From positions 496,001 through 560,000 of the forward strand of contig NZ_JACSCX010000001.1 of assembly GCF_014333525.1 (NCBI RefSeq): 64,000 nucleotides of DNA, given 5' to 3'. Below, piece after piece: positions 1 through 8,676 of this stretch (position 1 is the first letter of the stretch; each line of letters begins with the position of its first letter). The notes below the pieces were generated by a model, which worked only from the letters and a program-made list of their open reading frames with translations, had not been told where the DNA came from and did no database searches. A program made the translations under genes and the position numbers. Origin of the DNA: Hymenobacter puniceus. Lineage in GTDB: Bacteria > Bacteroidota > Bacteroidia > Cytophagales > Hymenobacteraceae.

Positions 1-192
1 ATGTATGGCGACGACCCGACTATGCGCCAGAACAAGTTGCGGGTAGTGGCGCAGGAGTACGCCGAAAAGCTGAAAGGCCTGCTGACTGACTTACAGTTTG
101 AGCGCTATGAGGCACTGGTGGCTGCCGGCACTACTTCTACCTCTCCGAACGTTGTTTCGGCGCTGAAACCAGTAACTACCTCGCCTAAGTAG
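1..192 (+). CDS. C-terminal end of an unidentified protein (5' end outside window)
   Basis: The frame is open from base 1 to the TAG stop at 190-192 and is probably the end of a longer gene. The 63 visible residues hold a charged amphipathic helix (about residues 12-45: AQEYAEKLKGLL, then LTDLQFERYEAL), which recalls Spy/CpxP-like periplasmic proteins where LT-x-x-Q-x-x-x-Y-E repeats are common. A Thr/Ser-rich tail follows. The methionine at base 1 may be internal. The family assignment is only a resemblance. Confidence 0.5.
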   Translation: MYGDDPTMRQNKLRVVAQEYAEKLKGLLTDLQFERYEALVAAGTTSTSPNVVSALKPVTTSPK

Positions 193-200
193 GGTACCTG

Positions 201-1730
201 CTACACGAGCCGCCTGTCCTGCTCGGTAGTATAAAGCGCCGTTGCCTGCAGAATCTCCAGCGTAATCTGCCAGAGTTCTTCGTAGGGGACAATTTCAATC
301 TCAGCAAAGGCCTCGCCGGGTGGTGGCGAGGCCTGTAGCTTTTTCAGCAGTGGCTCCCCCTTTTTGCGGCTGGCTATTGGGTTGAACTCTTCTTTTACAG
401 CAATAGCCAGCAGCCGGAAAAACAGTTGGCTGCGCAAATTGCCGGTTTCGCGCAAATGCCGCTGCTGATACTTCCGCAAGCTTTCCAGGCGGGTCAGAAT
501 GTTTTCAATATCACGCTGACGTAGGAAGTGCAGAAATTGCAGGATGAGTACTGCCACATTGTAGCCTTGTTTGTCGCGGCTATGGTCGGGCACTGTCTGC
601 ACAAATGTGTTGAAGTTCCGCATCCGTACCGGCGACAACTCCGGCCGCACAAACTGCAGATAAGCCATATACAAGTCCCAACGTTGCTGGGCTACGGCCT
701 GCTGCTTATCGAAATGAACATTTTTCAGCGCTGTAGCCAATAGTTCCAGCGCCTGGCCATACTGCCCGGCATGAATTGCTAAAAGCAGATAGATTTCCAG
801 GTAGTACAGCCAGTTGACGGAGGAATGATGGAATTCCTTGGCATACGCTTCTGCCAGCCGCAGGCCAGCCGCAATATTGCGGCTCCGAAAGTGTGCATAC
901 ACACTCATATAGGCGTTAAAACGCTTGTCGAAACGCTTGTTATTGATTTTTCCCTGCTCCAGCAGTTTGGCTGTAGCTCCGGTGATATGAATGACCTGCT
1001 GGTAATTGCCAAGCAACTCCTGCTGAATAAGTTGCACCCGATAATGATAGTGAAAGGTTATAAATGTGCCTGCAGCCCGGTGAAACTCCGCCAACTGCTG
1101 TACCACACTATCTATTTTATCGAGAATTGAGCGTCTGGTGCGCACATTGTACGCCACAGTGCTTTTCACGTCCCAATATAACTGGGCTGCGTCTTCCTCT
1201 ATTGCCAGCACATGCTTGCTCTTCTCCAGCAACACTCCATTGGCTTGGTAGCGGGCTGGCATACGGATATCGGCGTATATATTCCGTAGCAGTTGCCCAA
1301 ATAACACAACGTATTGTGTCATTTCGTGGAGTTGCGCCAGGCGTTGGCCTTTTCTGCTTAATGACTCCGCAGCCTTTAGCTCTCCTTCGGAGTATAATAT
1401 GCTTACCTGCATATAAAGATTCAGGACCTGATATTCGTAGCGCCGTGACACCAAGTGCCGTGGATCTGTCTCATCAAGGAAATACAAGTGATTCAGCAGC
1501 TTCTGCTGCACTCTCGACTTAAGTTTCCGAAACGCTGCGTAACGGGTTTGATCAGTCTTGCCGTATATATTTTTTACAATCTGTTGCTGGGACTTTGGCA
1601 GCCCATCCACCAATTGCTGCACTAGTTGCATCTCCTTGTTAGATGAATGACGAGCAGTAAAGTCAAGTAATGGAAGCACTTTTAGCTTCCTGTCTGTCAC
1701 AATACGGGCCAGATTTGTCAGTTCATCCAT
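201..1730 (-). CDS. Hypothetical protein, large alpha-helical (TPR-like)
   Basis: A 509-residue soluble protein with an ATG start and no signal peptide or membrane segment. The sequence is rich in Leu, Gln, Arg, Tyr and His, and reads as successive helix pairs with periodic A-x-x-L-x-x-x-G-x-x-x-x-A patterns (for example around residues 280-345), as in TPR-like scaffolds. The N-terminal 80 residues (LPKSQQQIVKNIYG followed by AAFRKLKSRVQQKL) are basic and could bind nucleic acid or a partner. I do not recognise a named family. It converges with the gene ending at base 192 and has a 370-bp AT-rich region upstream. Its codon use fits its neighbours, so I take it as a real gene of unknown function. 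Confidence 0.8.
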   Translation of the reverse strand: MDELTNLARIVTDRKLKVLPLLDFTARHSSNKEMQLVQQLVDGLPKSQQQIVKNIYGKTDQTRYAAFRKLKSRVQQKLLNHLYFLDETDPRHLVSRRYEYQVLNLYMQVSILYSEGELKAAESLSRKGQRLAQLHEMTQYVVLFGQLLRNIYADIRMPARYQANGVLLEKSKHVLAIEEDAAQLYWDVKSTVAYNVRTRRSILDKIDSVVQQLAEFHRAAGTFITFHYHYRVQLIQQELLGNYQQVIHITGATAKLLEQGKINNKRFDKRFNAYMSVYAHFRSRNIAAGLRLAEAYAKEFHHSSVNWLYYLEIYLLLAIHAGQYGQALELLATALKNVHFDKQQAVAQQRWDLYMAYLQFVRPELSPVRMRNFNTFVQTVPDHSRDKQGYNVAVLILQFLHFLRQRDIENILTRLESLRKYQQRHLRETGNLRSQLFFRLLAIAVKEEFNPIASRKKGEPLLKKLQASPPPGEAFAEIEIVPYEELWQITLEILQATALYTTEQDRRLV

Positions 1731-2100
1731 TGCTAAATTAGCCTAAACAGGCTCTTATCGTTGTTTTGCTGATCGAACAGTTTCTAAAATTACTGTCACA
1801 AAACAACATATTTTTTCCTTTACTGGCATCATCGCTTTGTTGGACATTTGTAGTGATAAAATATGTTTTTTTTGACCGTTCAATGTCACACTTTAACGTG
1901 ATTTAAGCACAAATCAAGCGGAGGTTAGACTTCCTGTTAGCAAAGCAACAGGCTTCTATAAGAAGCCTTTATCATAATAGTAATAATATTTATAATTATT
2001 ATACCAATCACTTTTAGGTTAATAGTGTCCTTTACGTGGCTCTGTCTAGCGCCCACCTTTGTGTCAGTCAATCACTTGAAACACACAAACGCCAAGCGCC
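1731..2100. other. 370-bp AT-rich intergenic region
   Basis: No credible gene is present. The region separates the leftward gene starting at 1730 from the rightward ORF at 2101, so it should hold divergent promoters. It is much more AT-rich than the rest of the window, with an almost pure A/T stretch at about 1968-2004. I see no exact TAnnTTTG element on the expected strands and no strong hairpin. Confidence 0.6.
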
Positions 2101-2349
2101 ATGTTAGAGTTAATCGCCCTCGCTCTGCTCCAGTTTTCGAGCTTCACCACCGACTTCTCTACTGGAACTGTTCTTTCCGATTCTCCGGTAACCACGACAA
2201 CCAGCGCTGACCACGGTGCCGGTGGCTGGACGGGCGTTGACGCAGACCACGGCGCCGGCGGCTGGACAGGCATCGATGCTGATCATGGTGCCGGTGGCTG
2301 GACGGGCGTTGATGCTGACCACGGCGCTGGTGGCTGGACAGGCCGTTAA
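2101..2349 (+). CDS. Small repeat protein, four 12-residue ADHGAGGWTG units
   Basis: An 82-residue ORF with a hydrophobic N-terminus (LELIALALLQF), a Thr/Ser-rich linker, then four near-identical units ADHGAGGWTG(V/I)D at residues 36-47, 48-59, 60-71 and 72-81, followed by Arg and a stop. The DNA repeats are diverged mainly at third codon positions (GGT/GGC, GCC/GCT, GTT/ATC), which suggests selection on the peptide rather than recent slippage alone. It could be a short secreted or envelope-associated Gly/Trp/His-rich peptide. It lies 94 bp upstream of the ABC importer genes on the same strand. I do not recognise a family, and expression is unproven. Confidence 0.5.
   Translation: MLELIALALLQFSSFTTDFSTGTVLSDSPVTTTTSADHGAGGWTGVDADHGAGGWTGIDADHGAGGWTGVDADHGAGGWTGR
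2206..2343 (+). repeat. 36-bp tandem repeat, 3.8 copies, in-frame
   Basis: The period is exactly 36 bp, with copies starting at 2206, 2242, 2278 and 2314 (the last lacks its final two codons). Differences between copies are mostly synonymous. The repeat lies wholly within the small ORF 2101-2349. Confidence 0.9.
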
Positions 2350-2443
2350 ACTGTTTACACCCCTGTAAGTATGTTGCAGTAGCACGTCGCCATAAATTTC
2401 CTGGCTACCTTGCCTGCCAGGAAACACTGCCTGCTGCGCACAT

Positions 2444-4174
2444 ATGAAGTCTATACTTTCCGGGGTATTGCTACTGCTTACAGGCTGCTGCGTACTGGCC
2501 GCGTGCAACTCTCCGGTCAAGCAGTCGGCAGCCATTCGCATCCGCTGGTCCACCGACCCTCGTTCACTGGACCCCCTGGTGACTGCTACGCCACAGGCTA
2601 CAGAAGTGCTTAATCTCCTGCACTGCAGTCTGCTGATGGGTGAACCAGACAAACAGCAGATAATACCTTGGCTGGCCGATTCGCTGCCACGTGTCCGGCG
2701 GCGAGGGCCCTTAACTTTGCTGCATTATCGCCTTCGGCCGGAAGCTAAGTGGGATAATGGCATGCCAGTGCTGGCCCAGGATGTGGCATTTACGCTTCGT
2801 GTGCTTAACTGCCCCGGCTTACCTACCGAATTCTCCCGTACTCAGTACAACGATATTTTGGATGTGGAGCTGGATGCGGCGGATCCGCGCCGATTTACGC
2901 TGGTGCGCGCCAGCGCTTCCCTGGATATGGTGCGGGCCTCCGGCGACTACGCTATTCTGCCGGAATATTCGCTGGACCCAGCCAAGCAACTGCGGGCTGT
3001 GCCATTCGCTTTGCTGCGGGCCGATACAGCCGCCGCAGTCCGCCGGTATCCGGTTATCCGTGCGTTTGCGGCTCGCTACCAGCGTGCGCAGGTGGGGCGG
3101 CAGCCGAATCGACTTCCTGGCTGTGGACCTTATAAAGTAGTTGCCTGGCAACCCAACCAATATCTGCGACTAGAGCGCAAAGCCGGCTGGTGGGCCGACC
3201 ATCTTGCTAAACCGGAATACTGGCTGCAGGCGCAGGCTAATCAACTAGAATACCGCATCATTCCGGATGATGCAACGGCTACGTTGGCTTTGCGCCGAGG
3301 CAGCCTGGATCTGTACCCAATGCCTTCGGCCCGGGTATTTACGCAGCTAAAAAATTCAGCTGATAGCAGCCGTCTCACCTTTGCCAAAGCCGACACCTAC
3401 GAGGCGACAATGGCAGGGTTTAATACAGAACATATTTTTCTGGCTGACGCCCTTACGCGTCGTGCGCTGGCGCTGCTGTTCGATGTTCCTCGCCTGATTC
3501 AGGCCACTCAGCCTGGGCTGGCGTACCGTAGTCCTAGCCTCATTTCGCCCCGAGATAAGCACGCCTTCAATGATAGTCTGACGGTGCTCCAGTTTTCGCC
3601 GGAGCAGGCGGCCAACCTGTTGCAGCAGGCTGGCTGGCAAAAAAAGCCCGATGGAACGTGGTGGAAAAGCGGGAAGGGTCCTTTGGCGCTTAGCGTAAGC
3701 TACCGGAACGAAGCAGCCGACCACGAGCTAGTGGCCCTGCAGTTTCGGGAAGCGGCCACAAAGCTGGGCATTGCCGTGCGGCTGCGTCCTACAGAAGCTG
3801 GTTTGCTGCAGCAGCAGTTGGCTGCCGGTACCGTCGATATGTTTATCCGAACGATATCAGGCAATCCGTTTAGCTACAATTTCATGCCCATTCTGCATTC
3901 GCAGGGCATTGGGCTGTTCAATTTCACACGGTTCAGCTCTCCTGCCGCCGACCAGCTGATTGAAGCAATAAATGCCGCCAATCAGCCAGCCACCCGCAGC
4001 CAGTTGGTACGCCGTTTTCAGCGGCTGCTTCAGCAGGAATCTCCCTTAACTGTGCTGTACTTTTCGCGCAACCGCCTGATTGCCTCCCGCCGACTGCGTC
4101 CAGTGCAGGCCACTAGCGTGCGGCCCGGCTACGATGCCCTCCATCTGCAGCTAGCTACTTCTCAGGTTCGATAG
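2444..4174 (+). CDS. ABC transporter substrate-binding lipoprotein, family 5 (peptide/nickel type)
   Basis: A 576-residue solute-binding protein of the OppA/DppA/NikA type (SBP_bac_5). The N-terminus is a lipoprotein signal with lipobox LAAC, Cys at residue 21, so the mature protein should be membrane-anchored on the periplasmic side. After the Cys come the family features: a W-S-x-D-P-x-S-L-D-P start segment (about 35-44), Y-R-L-R-P-x-A-K-W-x-N-G (about 97-108) with the downstream D-V-A-F-T-L segment, and G-C-G-P-Y-K-V (about 226-232). Only 3 bp separate its TAG stop from the ATG of the first permease, and the two permeases follow, so the three genes form one importer operon. The substrate cannot be read from sequence; peptides, nickel or opines are all possible. 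Confidence 0.9.
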   Translation: MKSILSGVLLLLTGCCVLAACNSPVKQSAAIRIRWSTDPRSLDPLVTATPQATEVLNLLHCSLLMGEPDKQQIIPWLADSLPRVRRRGPLTLLHYRLRPEAKWDNGMPVLAQDVAFTLRVLNCPGLPTEFSRTQYNDILDVELDAADPRRFTLVRASASLDMVRASGDYAILPEYSLDPAKQLRAVPFALLRADTAAAVRRYPVIRAFAARYQRAQVGRQPNRLPGCGPYKVVAWQPNQYLRLERKAGWWADHLAKPEYWLQAQANQLEYRIIPDDATATLALRRGSLDLYPMPSARVFTQLKNSADSSRLTFAKADTYEATMAGFNTEHIFLADALTRRALALLFDVPRLIQATQPGLAYRSPSLISPRDKHAFNDSLTVLQFSPEQAANLLQQAGWQKKPDGTWWKSGKGPLALSVSYRNEAADHELVALQFREAATKLGIAVRLRPTEAGLLQQQLAAGTVDMFIRTISGNPFSYNFMPILHSQGIGLFNFTRFSSPAADQLIEAINAANQPATRSQLVRRFQRLLQQESPLTVLYFSRNRLIASRRLRPVQATSVRPGYDALHLQLATSQVR

Positions 4175-4177
4175 GGC

Positions 4178-5227
4178 ATGGTTTTGCGTTTGGGTATCCG
4201 GCTGGGCAAGCTGCTGCTGACAACGTGGAGTATCCTGACGCTCCTGTTTCTGCTGACCCGTACGCTGCCCGATGAACAAGAACTATTAGCTCGCTTCGGG
4301 GGTGTTCCTGCGGGCGCAATGCCTAGCCCCAAGCAGATGCAGGCCGCACAACAGCAGGCCCGCCACCGCCTCGGCCTCGACAGCCCGCTATTCTATATTT
4401 CACCAAGAGCTGTGCAGCCAGCTCAGGGCTTAAGCTGGCGCTGGCAGTGGGAAGGCTGCGACAATCAATATCATCAATGGCTGATGCAGCTCGGCCAAGG
4501 AAATCTGGGTGGCTCTTACCGAACTCAGGAGCCTGTAGTACAGCTGCTGGCACAGGCACTACGCCATACGGTGCCACTCGCGCTGGTGGCGCTGCTGCTG
4601 TTGGTGTTGCTGGGCGGAGCACTGGGAATTGCGCTGGCGCAGGTGCGGCAGCCAGGGCCATTGCTAGCAATACTGTTTGCCTTGGATACCCTGCCCCTGT
4701 TCACCGTGGCACTGCTGCTGCTATTGCTGCTGGCTAGCCCAGATTTCCTGCCGCTTTTTCCTGTTTACGGCCTCGCCGACGACTTTGAAACAGGCAGTTC
4801 TTTGGCCTATTTAAGCTACCTGATATTGCCGGTAGCCAGCCTGGTACTTACTGGGGTTGCAGAGCCGGCAGTGCAGCTGGCAGCCGCGCTGCGCCACGAA
4901 ATGCAACAGGAGTATACACTGGCTGCCCGCGCTAAAGGCTCGTCGAGGTGGCAGGTCTTGTGGCGGCATGCCCTGCGCAATGCGGCTTTGCCTGGTACCA
5001 CGCTTCTGGCAGAACTATTGCCCAATTTACTGGCTGGCTCAATAGTAGTGGAGCTTATTTTTGCGCTTCCTGGTATAGGCCGACTGCTAGCCGAAGCAGC
5101 CACTACCCGCGATTATCCGGTTTTGCTGGGCGGCGTACTGCTGCTGCTGCTTGTGCGCCAACTGTCGCTGTGGCTTGCGGATGCGCTGCAGTACCAGCTT
5201 GATCCACGTTTAAGAACCACTGCGTGA
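4178..5227 (+). CDS. ABC transporter permease, DppB/OppB type
   Basis: A 349-residue inner-membrane permease with about six hydrophobic segments, the first near residues 13-30 (LLTTWSILTLLFLLTRTLP, typical of DppB). The cytoplasmic EAA loop that contacts the ATPase lies at about residues 248-275, with A-R-A-K-G-S-S and R-H-A-L-R-N-A, followed by G-S-I-V-V-E-x-I-F-x-L-P-G-I-G, the standard C-terminal signature. A 40-50 residue segment after the first helix (residues about 65-95) is periplasmic. The TGA stop overlaps the GTG start of the next permease by 4 bp, so the two are probably translationally coupled. Confidence 0.9.
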   Translation: MVLRLGIRLGKLLLTTWSILTLLFLLTRTLPDEQELLARFGGVPAGAMPSPKQMQAAQQQARHRLGLDSPLFYISPRAVQPAQGLSWRWQWEGCDNQYHQWLMQLGQGNLGGSYRTQEPVVQLLAQALRHTVPLALVALLLLVLLGGALGIALAQVRQPGPLLAILFALDTLPLFTVALLLLLLLASPDFLPLFPVYGLADDFETGSSLAYLSYLILPVASLVLTGVAEPAVQLAAALRHEMQQEYTLAARAKGSSRWQVLWRHALRNAALPGTTLLAELLPNLLAGSIVVELIFALPGIGRLLAEAATTRDYPVLLGGVLLLLLVRQLSLWLADALQYQLDPRLRTTA

Positions 5228-6213
5228 CTCAGCCACGGAACTCACTGCGTTGGTGGAACCGGCGTTTAAGCTGGTGTTGGCTGGCACTACTTGTTGCAGC
5301 AGCTTCTTTCGCTGACTTTCTGCCTTTGCCTGTGTTTCCGGACTTGTTGCGCACCGACGCGTCCCCCCTGACCAACGGCCACCTGCTTGGCACCGACTCG
5401 CAAGGCCATGACGTGCTTGGCGGCCTGATCTATGGAGCCCGCACGACACTGCTTGTGAGTGTGCCTGCCACTTTGCTGGCCACTGCGCTAGGGATGCTGG
5501 TGGGAGGAGCCGCCGGCTTCTGGGGTGACACCGGCTTGCGGGTTCCGCGTTTTACGTTGCTGACTAGTAGCGGTGCAGCGCTGCTCTACCTAACCATAGG
5601 AGCGCCGGCTGCCAGCCTAGCGGCTATATGGTGGCCCATGCTACTTTCGGCCAGTGTAGCAGGTGCGGCCTTGCTGGCACGCGGACGGGCGCTGCAGCAG
5701 ACCGTGGCAATACCTGTAGACACCTTTGTTTCAATGGGGATTGTGGCGTTGGCGGCATTGCCACGCCTGGTATTAGTGCTAGTAGCAGCAGCTGCTACAG
5801 AGCCCAATACCACTACAGTTATTGCCCTGCTGGTGCTGGTTTCGTGGCCCGGCCCGGCCCGGCTGATGCGCGCTGAAACCCGGCGAATTCAGCAGCTGCC
5901 TTACCTGGAGGCCGGAAGAGCATTGGGCCTGCCCACCAGCAGGTTGCTGTTGCAGCACATCCTACCCAACTGCTGGCGGGTGTTGCGCACCTCTTTGCCA
6001 ATAACGGTAGCTGCACTTGTTGGCCTCGAAACCACGCTGTCTTTCCTAGGAATAGGCCTGCCACCTGAACTACCAAGCTGGGGCAGAATATTGGCGGCCA
6101 GCCGTTTATCACCTGCCAGCTGGTGGCTGATAGTGTTTCCTGTCTTTGCACTACTGCTCACAATGCTGGCCATACGTCAAGTGCTTTCGGCCAGTGAAGA
6201 CCAGTATAATTAA
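5224..6213 (+). CDS. ABC transporter permease, DppC/OppC type
   Basis: A 329-residue permease that pairs with the upstream DppB-type subunit. The GTG start overlaps the upstream stop codon (GTGA). The DppC-family segment H-L-L-G-T-D-S-Q-G-H-D-V-L lies at about residues 55-67, followed by G-A-R-T-T-L-L-V-S-V. The EAA loop is A-G-R-A-L-G-L-P-T-S at about 229-238, and the C-terminal E-T-T-L-S-F-L-G-I-G-x-P-P-E-x-P-S-W-G is typical. There are about six membrane segments. No ATP-binding subunit follows; the next 690 bp hold no clear gene, so the ATPases must be encoded elsewhere. Confidence 0.9.
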   Translation: MTQPRNSLRWWNRRLSWCWLALLVAAASFADFLPLPVFPDLLRTDASPLTNGHLLGTDSQGHDVLGGLIYGARTTLLVSVPATLLATALGMLVGGAAGFWGDTGLRVPRFTLLTSSGAALLYLTIGAPAASLAAIWWPMLLSASVAGAALLARGRALQQTVAIPVDTFVSMGIVALAALPRLVLVLVAAAATEPNTTTVIALLVLVSWPGPARLMRAETRRIQQLPYLEAGRALGLPTSRLLLQHILPNCWRVLRTSLPITVAALVGLETTLSFLGIGLPPELPSWGRILAASRLSPASWWLIVFPVFALLLTMLAIRQVLSASEDQYN

Positions 6214-6509
6214 AACAGAGTCCTTTCACTTGGTGATGTCACAATTACCACCATTTAAACACTACCCTACTTATTCAGCGCACACAACAACAAATTTCAA
6301 ACATCTGTAGACTAGACACATACATCATCACTACATATAATTGCAATTTGTTGAAATGCTTCCAGGCATACCTATGCGTCGAAAACCCATAGTCACAAAT
6401 ACCTGGCGACTGTCCTTTACACCGGTTAAGCTTAGCTATAGTTTTGTAATGTGCTAAGGGTTCTAGATAGTTCTTTCAGCATTTCTACAGGCTGTTCTAC
6501 TGGCTACTC

Positions 6510-6746
6510 ATGGCCTCACTTCTTCTCAAACGCAGGCAGGGCTATGCATTGCGCGCCTTGCTTCTGGAAATGGCTACTTGCCAACGCGCAGCTACCACGC
6601 TGGCGGGTTTCCAGACAATTGATGGAGAGATGGTGTCATATATCGCGGGAGAACAGGCGCTTCGGGCTGGCACTGCGGTGCTGGTCGGTGGGCTCCTGGT
6701 AGGAACAATCTTGCCTCAATTTGATAGCTATCAACCAATAGAATAG
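6510..6746 (+). CDS. Possible small membrane protein (78 aa)
   Basis: A 78-residue ORF with a basic, helical N-terminal part (LLLKRRQGYALRALLLEMA) and one hydrophobic segment near the C-terminus (AGTAVLVGGLLVGTILP, about residues 53-69), giving a plausible single-pass protein. Against it, there is no clear promoter and an overlapping 83-residue ORF exists in another frame. I do not recognise the sequence. It may be a real small gene or chance. Confidence 0.3.
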   Translation: MASLLLKRRQGYALRALLLEMATCQRAATTLAGFQTIDGEMVSYIAGEQALRAGTAVLVGGLLVGTILPQFDSYQPIE

Positions 6747-6818
6747 ATGTTATTATTATTCAGGCTGGCAATGCTCTGGTAGCATTCCAACCCGTGAACA
6801 ATGTTGCAATAGGTGTGT

Positions 6819-6851
6819 AAAAACCCCGCCGGTTCTGCCCGCGGGGTTTTT
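6819..6851. terminator. Bidirectional Rho-independent terminator
   Basis: A perfect 11-bp stem, AAAAACCCCGC (6819-6829) against GCGGGGTTTTT (6841-6851), with an 11-nt loop. The A-tract and T-tract make it functional on both strands. It mainly serves the leftward reductase gene ending at 6907. Confidence 0.9.
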
Positions 6852-6906
6852 GCGTTTTTCAGCGTTTGGAAGCCCGATTGAGGTTCTTCGCTTTTCTGGC
6901 ATCACT

Positions 6907-7812
6907 TCAGCCAACAAGCGTCTGGCGTGCAACTTCAGCAATGCCTTCCTCGAAGGTATGAGGCTGATACTTCAGTTCGCGGCGTGCCTTGTCGATGATG
7001 AAGCCTGTGCGCAGTGGCCGCTTGGCTGGCTGCGAGAAGCTACTGGCATCCACTTTTTCAATCAATGCTGCGTCGAGCTGAAAGTAATCTGCAACACGCA
7101 AGGCCATCTGGTACGGCGTCAGCATTTCGTCGCTGCTGATGTGGTAGATACCGGTAGCGTGATGTTGCGCCACCAGCCAGCAGGCCTGGGCCAGATCTTC
7201 GGCCAGCGTAGGCGTCCGGAACTGGTCATTCACCACCTTGATGGGCTTTCGGGCCTGTAGGGAGTCGCGCACCCAAAGCACGATGTTGGTGCGGCTGTAA
7301 TCGTGCGCCACCCCGTACACGAGCACCGTGCGCACGATGGCCCACGGCGTGTGGCTGGCCTGCACTACCCGTTCGGCGGCCACCTTGCTGGCGCCGTAGT
7401 AGTTCACCGGCGCCGGCTCGGCCTCTTCAGAGAGCGGCCCGGCTTCGCCACTGAAAACAAAGTCGGTGCTAAGATGGGTAAGATGGATCTGGTGTTTTTC
7501 GCAGGCGGCCACCAAGTGCTCAACCGCCGTGACGTTTTGCTGCCAGCACGCTTCCCGGTTCAGTTCACACTCGTCCACGTTGGTCATGGCGGCCGTGTGG
7601 ATGAGGTGCGTAGGCTGCTCCTGAGCCAGTACTGCCGTTACCTGCGCGGCATCCGTAACATCCAGTGGTACAAAGCGCACCTGCGGATATAGTTCGGCCA
7701 GCCTATTTGAGTTGCGAGCGGTGGCAATGAGCGTCAGGCCTGGTTGAACACTTAAAAGCTGCACCAACTTTTGCCCCAACAGCCCATTGGAACCCGTAAC
7801 GAGAATACGCAT
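6907..7812 (-). CDS. dTDP-4-dehydrorhamnose reductase-like extended SDR (RmlD family)
   Basis: A 301-residue NAD(P)-dependent sugar-nucleotide reductase. The Rossmann motif G-S-N-G-L-L-G is at residues 7-13, and the extended-SDR catalytic set is present: S-T-D at about 115-117 and Y139-x-x-x-K143 (YYGASK). The segment H-T-A-A-M-T-N-V-D-x-C-E is typical of RmlD/SDR reductases that reduce 4-keto sugars. The start MRILVTG at 7812 is preferred over an ATG 9 bp upstream because it begins the Rossmann strand directly. No rfbA, B or C genes are adjacent, so a role in rhamnose synthesis is not proven by context, and related RmlD-like reductases act on other nucleotide sugars. Confidence 0.85.
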   Translation of the reverse strand: MRILVTGSNGLLGQKLVQLLSVQPGLTLIATARNSNRLAELYPQVRFVPLDVTDAAQVTAVLAQEQPTHLIHTAAMTNVDECELNREACWQQNVTAVEHLVAACEKHQIHLTHLSTDFVFSGEAGPLSEEAEPAPVNYYGASKVAAERVVQASHTPWAIVRTVLVYGVAHDYSRTNIVLWVRDSLQARKPIKVVNDQFRTPTLAEDLAQACWLVAQHHATGIYHISSDEMLTPYQMALRVADYFQLDAALIEKVDASSFSQPAKRPLRTGFIIDKARRELKYQPHTFEEGIAEVARQTLVG

Positions 7813-7863
7813 AGCACCCATACTACCGACAGCAAAATGTGGAACAGAACGCGGCAGCGCGCT

Positions 7864-8505
7864 TTAATAAGTGTAGCCGTAGAGCTCCGTGATTTTCTTT
7901 TTCTTCAGCTTTTCCACTTTCATCGTCATCCGGATGTCGGTGATGGGCCGGTCGCGGGCGTCTTTAGGCTGCGCCGCAATTTTGTCGATGACGTCGAGGC
8001 CGCTCACCACCTGGCCGTATACAGTGTACTGGCCATTGAGGTGGGGCGTGCCACGGTGGTTTTGCACGAGGTAGAACTGCGAGGCACTGCTGGCCCGCGT
8101 GGGGTTCACGAAATCAGCCTGCCGGGCGGCCGCCAGTGCCCCAAATTTGTGCGTGAATTCCGGCCGGATTTCCGCCGGAATGGTACCCTCATTGGGTGCG
8201 CCCTGGCCATCGTTGCTGGGGTCGGCGTCTTTGGTGCCGGGGTCGCCGCCCTGCACCATAAAGTCGGAGATGATGCGGTGAAAGGTGGTGCCGTTGTAGA
8301 AGCCGCTTTCGGCCAGCTTCAGGAAGTTGGCTTTGTGCTGGGGCGTGGCATCGAAGAGCACCAGCTTGATGTCGCCGAACGAGGTACTGATGGTCACGAG
8401 CTGGTCTTTCTTGCTGCTCTTCGGGAATTTGGCCGCGTACAGGGCCGGAGCCAGCACCAGCAAAAACACACCAAGCAAAGCAGAAAAGCGGGAAACGAAA
8501 CGCAT
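7864..8505 (-). CDS. Cyclophilin-type peptidyl-prolyl cis-trans isomerase, exported
   Basis: A 213-residue periplasmic proline isomerase. The ATG at 8505 gives a clear signal peptide (MRFVSRFSALLGVFLLVLAP, cleavage near ALYA at residues 21-24). Upstream in-frame sequence is charged and not conserved, so a longer start is rejected. Catalytic landmarks: F75-H-R77-I-I (the active-site Phe-His-Arg), M-V-Q-G-G-D at 83-88, A-S-Q-F-Y-L-V (binding pocket) and L-N-G-Q-Y-T-V-Y-G-Q-V. An insert of about 20 residues after G-D-P-G (KDADPSNDGQGAPNEGTIPAE) is common in Bacteroidota cyclophilins. It probably assists folding of exported proteins. A near-consensus -7 element (TACTTTCG on the minus strand) lies about 30 bp upstream. 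Confidence 0.93.
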   Translation of the reverse strand: MRFVSRFSALLGVFLLVLAPALYAAKFPKSSKKDQLVTISTSFGDIKLVLFDATPQHKANFLKLAESGFYNGTTFHRIISDFMVQGGDPGTKDADPSNDGQGAPNEGTIPAEIRPEFTHKFGALAAARQADFVNPTRASSASQFYLVQNHRGTPHLNGQYTVYGQVVSGLDVIDKIAAQPKDARDRPITDIRMTMKVEKLKKKKITELYGYTY

Positions 8506-8676
8506 AACGAAGAAAATACGGGGTTGACGCAGCGAAAGTAAGGGGTTTGTGGCAGAGCTGCCTAGTGTGACAATGCCGGACACGCAGCGCAGCCGCTGAA
8601 TATATTTTTCTGCCGATATCCGACCCAACGCCCTGTTTGGCGTATGATGCGCCAGTCTCTCGCTCACTTTCTCTTT

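Larger units (their letters stand above)
6214..6906. other. 693-bp region with only a weak small ORF and a terminator
   Basis: The first 300 bp are AT-richer than average with no gene. A weak 78-residue ORF lies at 6510-6746 (listed separately), and a strong bidirectional hairpin closes the region at 6819-6851. No transposase remnant or RNA gene is visible. Confidence 0.6.

Noticed and set aside
2206..2343. CRISPR-like array
   Set aside because: The units are contiguous without unique spacers and code in frame, so it is a coding tandem repeat.
6451..6702. 83-residue rightward open frame overlapping the weak ORF at 6510
   Set aside because: Cys/Trp/Arg-rich random-looking composition with no promoter; the overlapping 78-residue frame looks better but is also weak.
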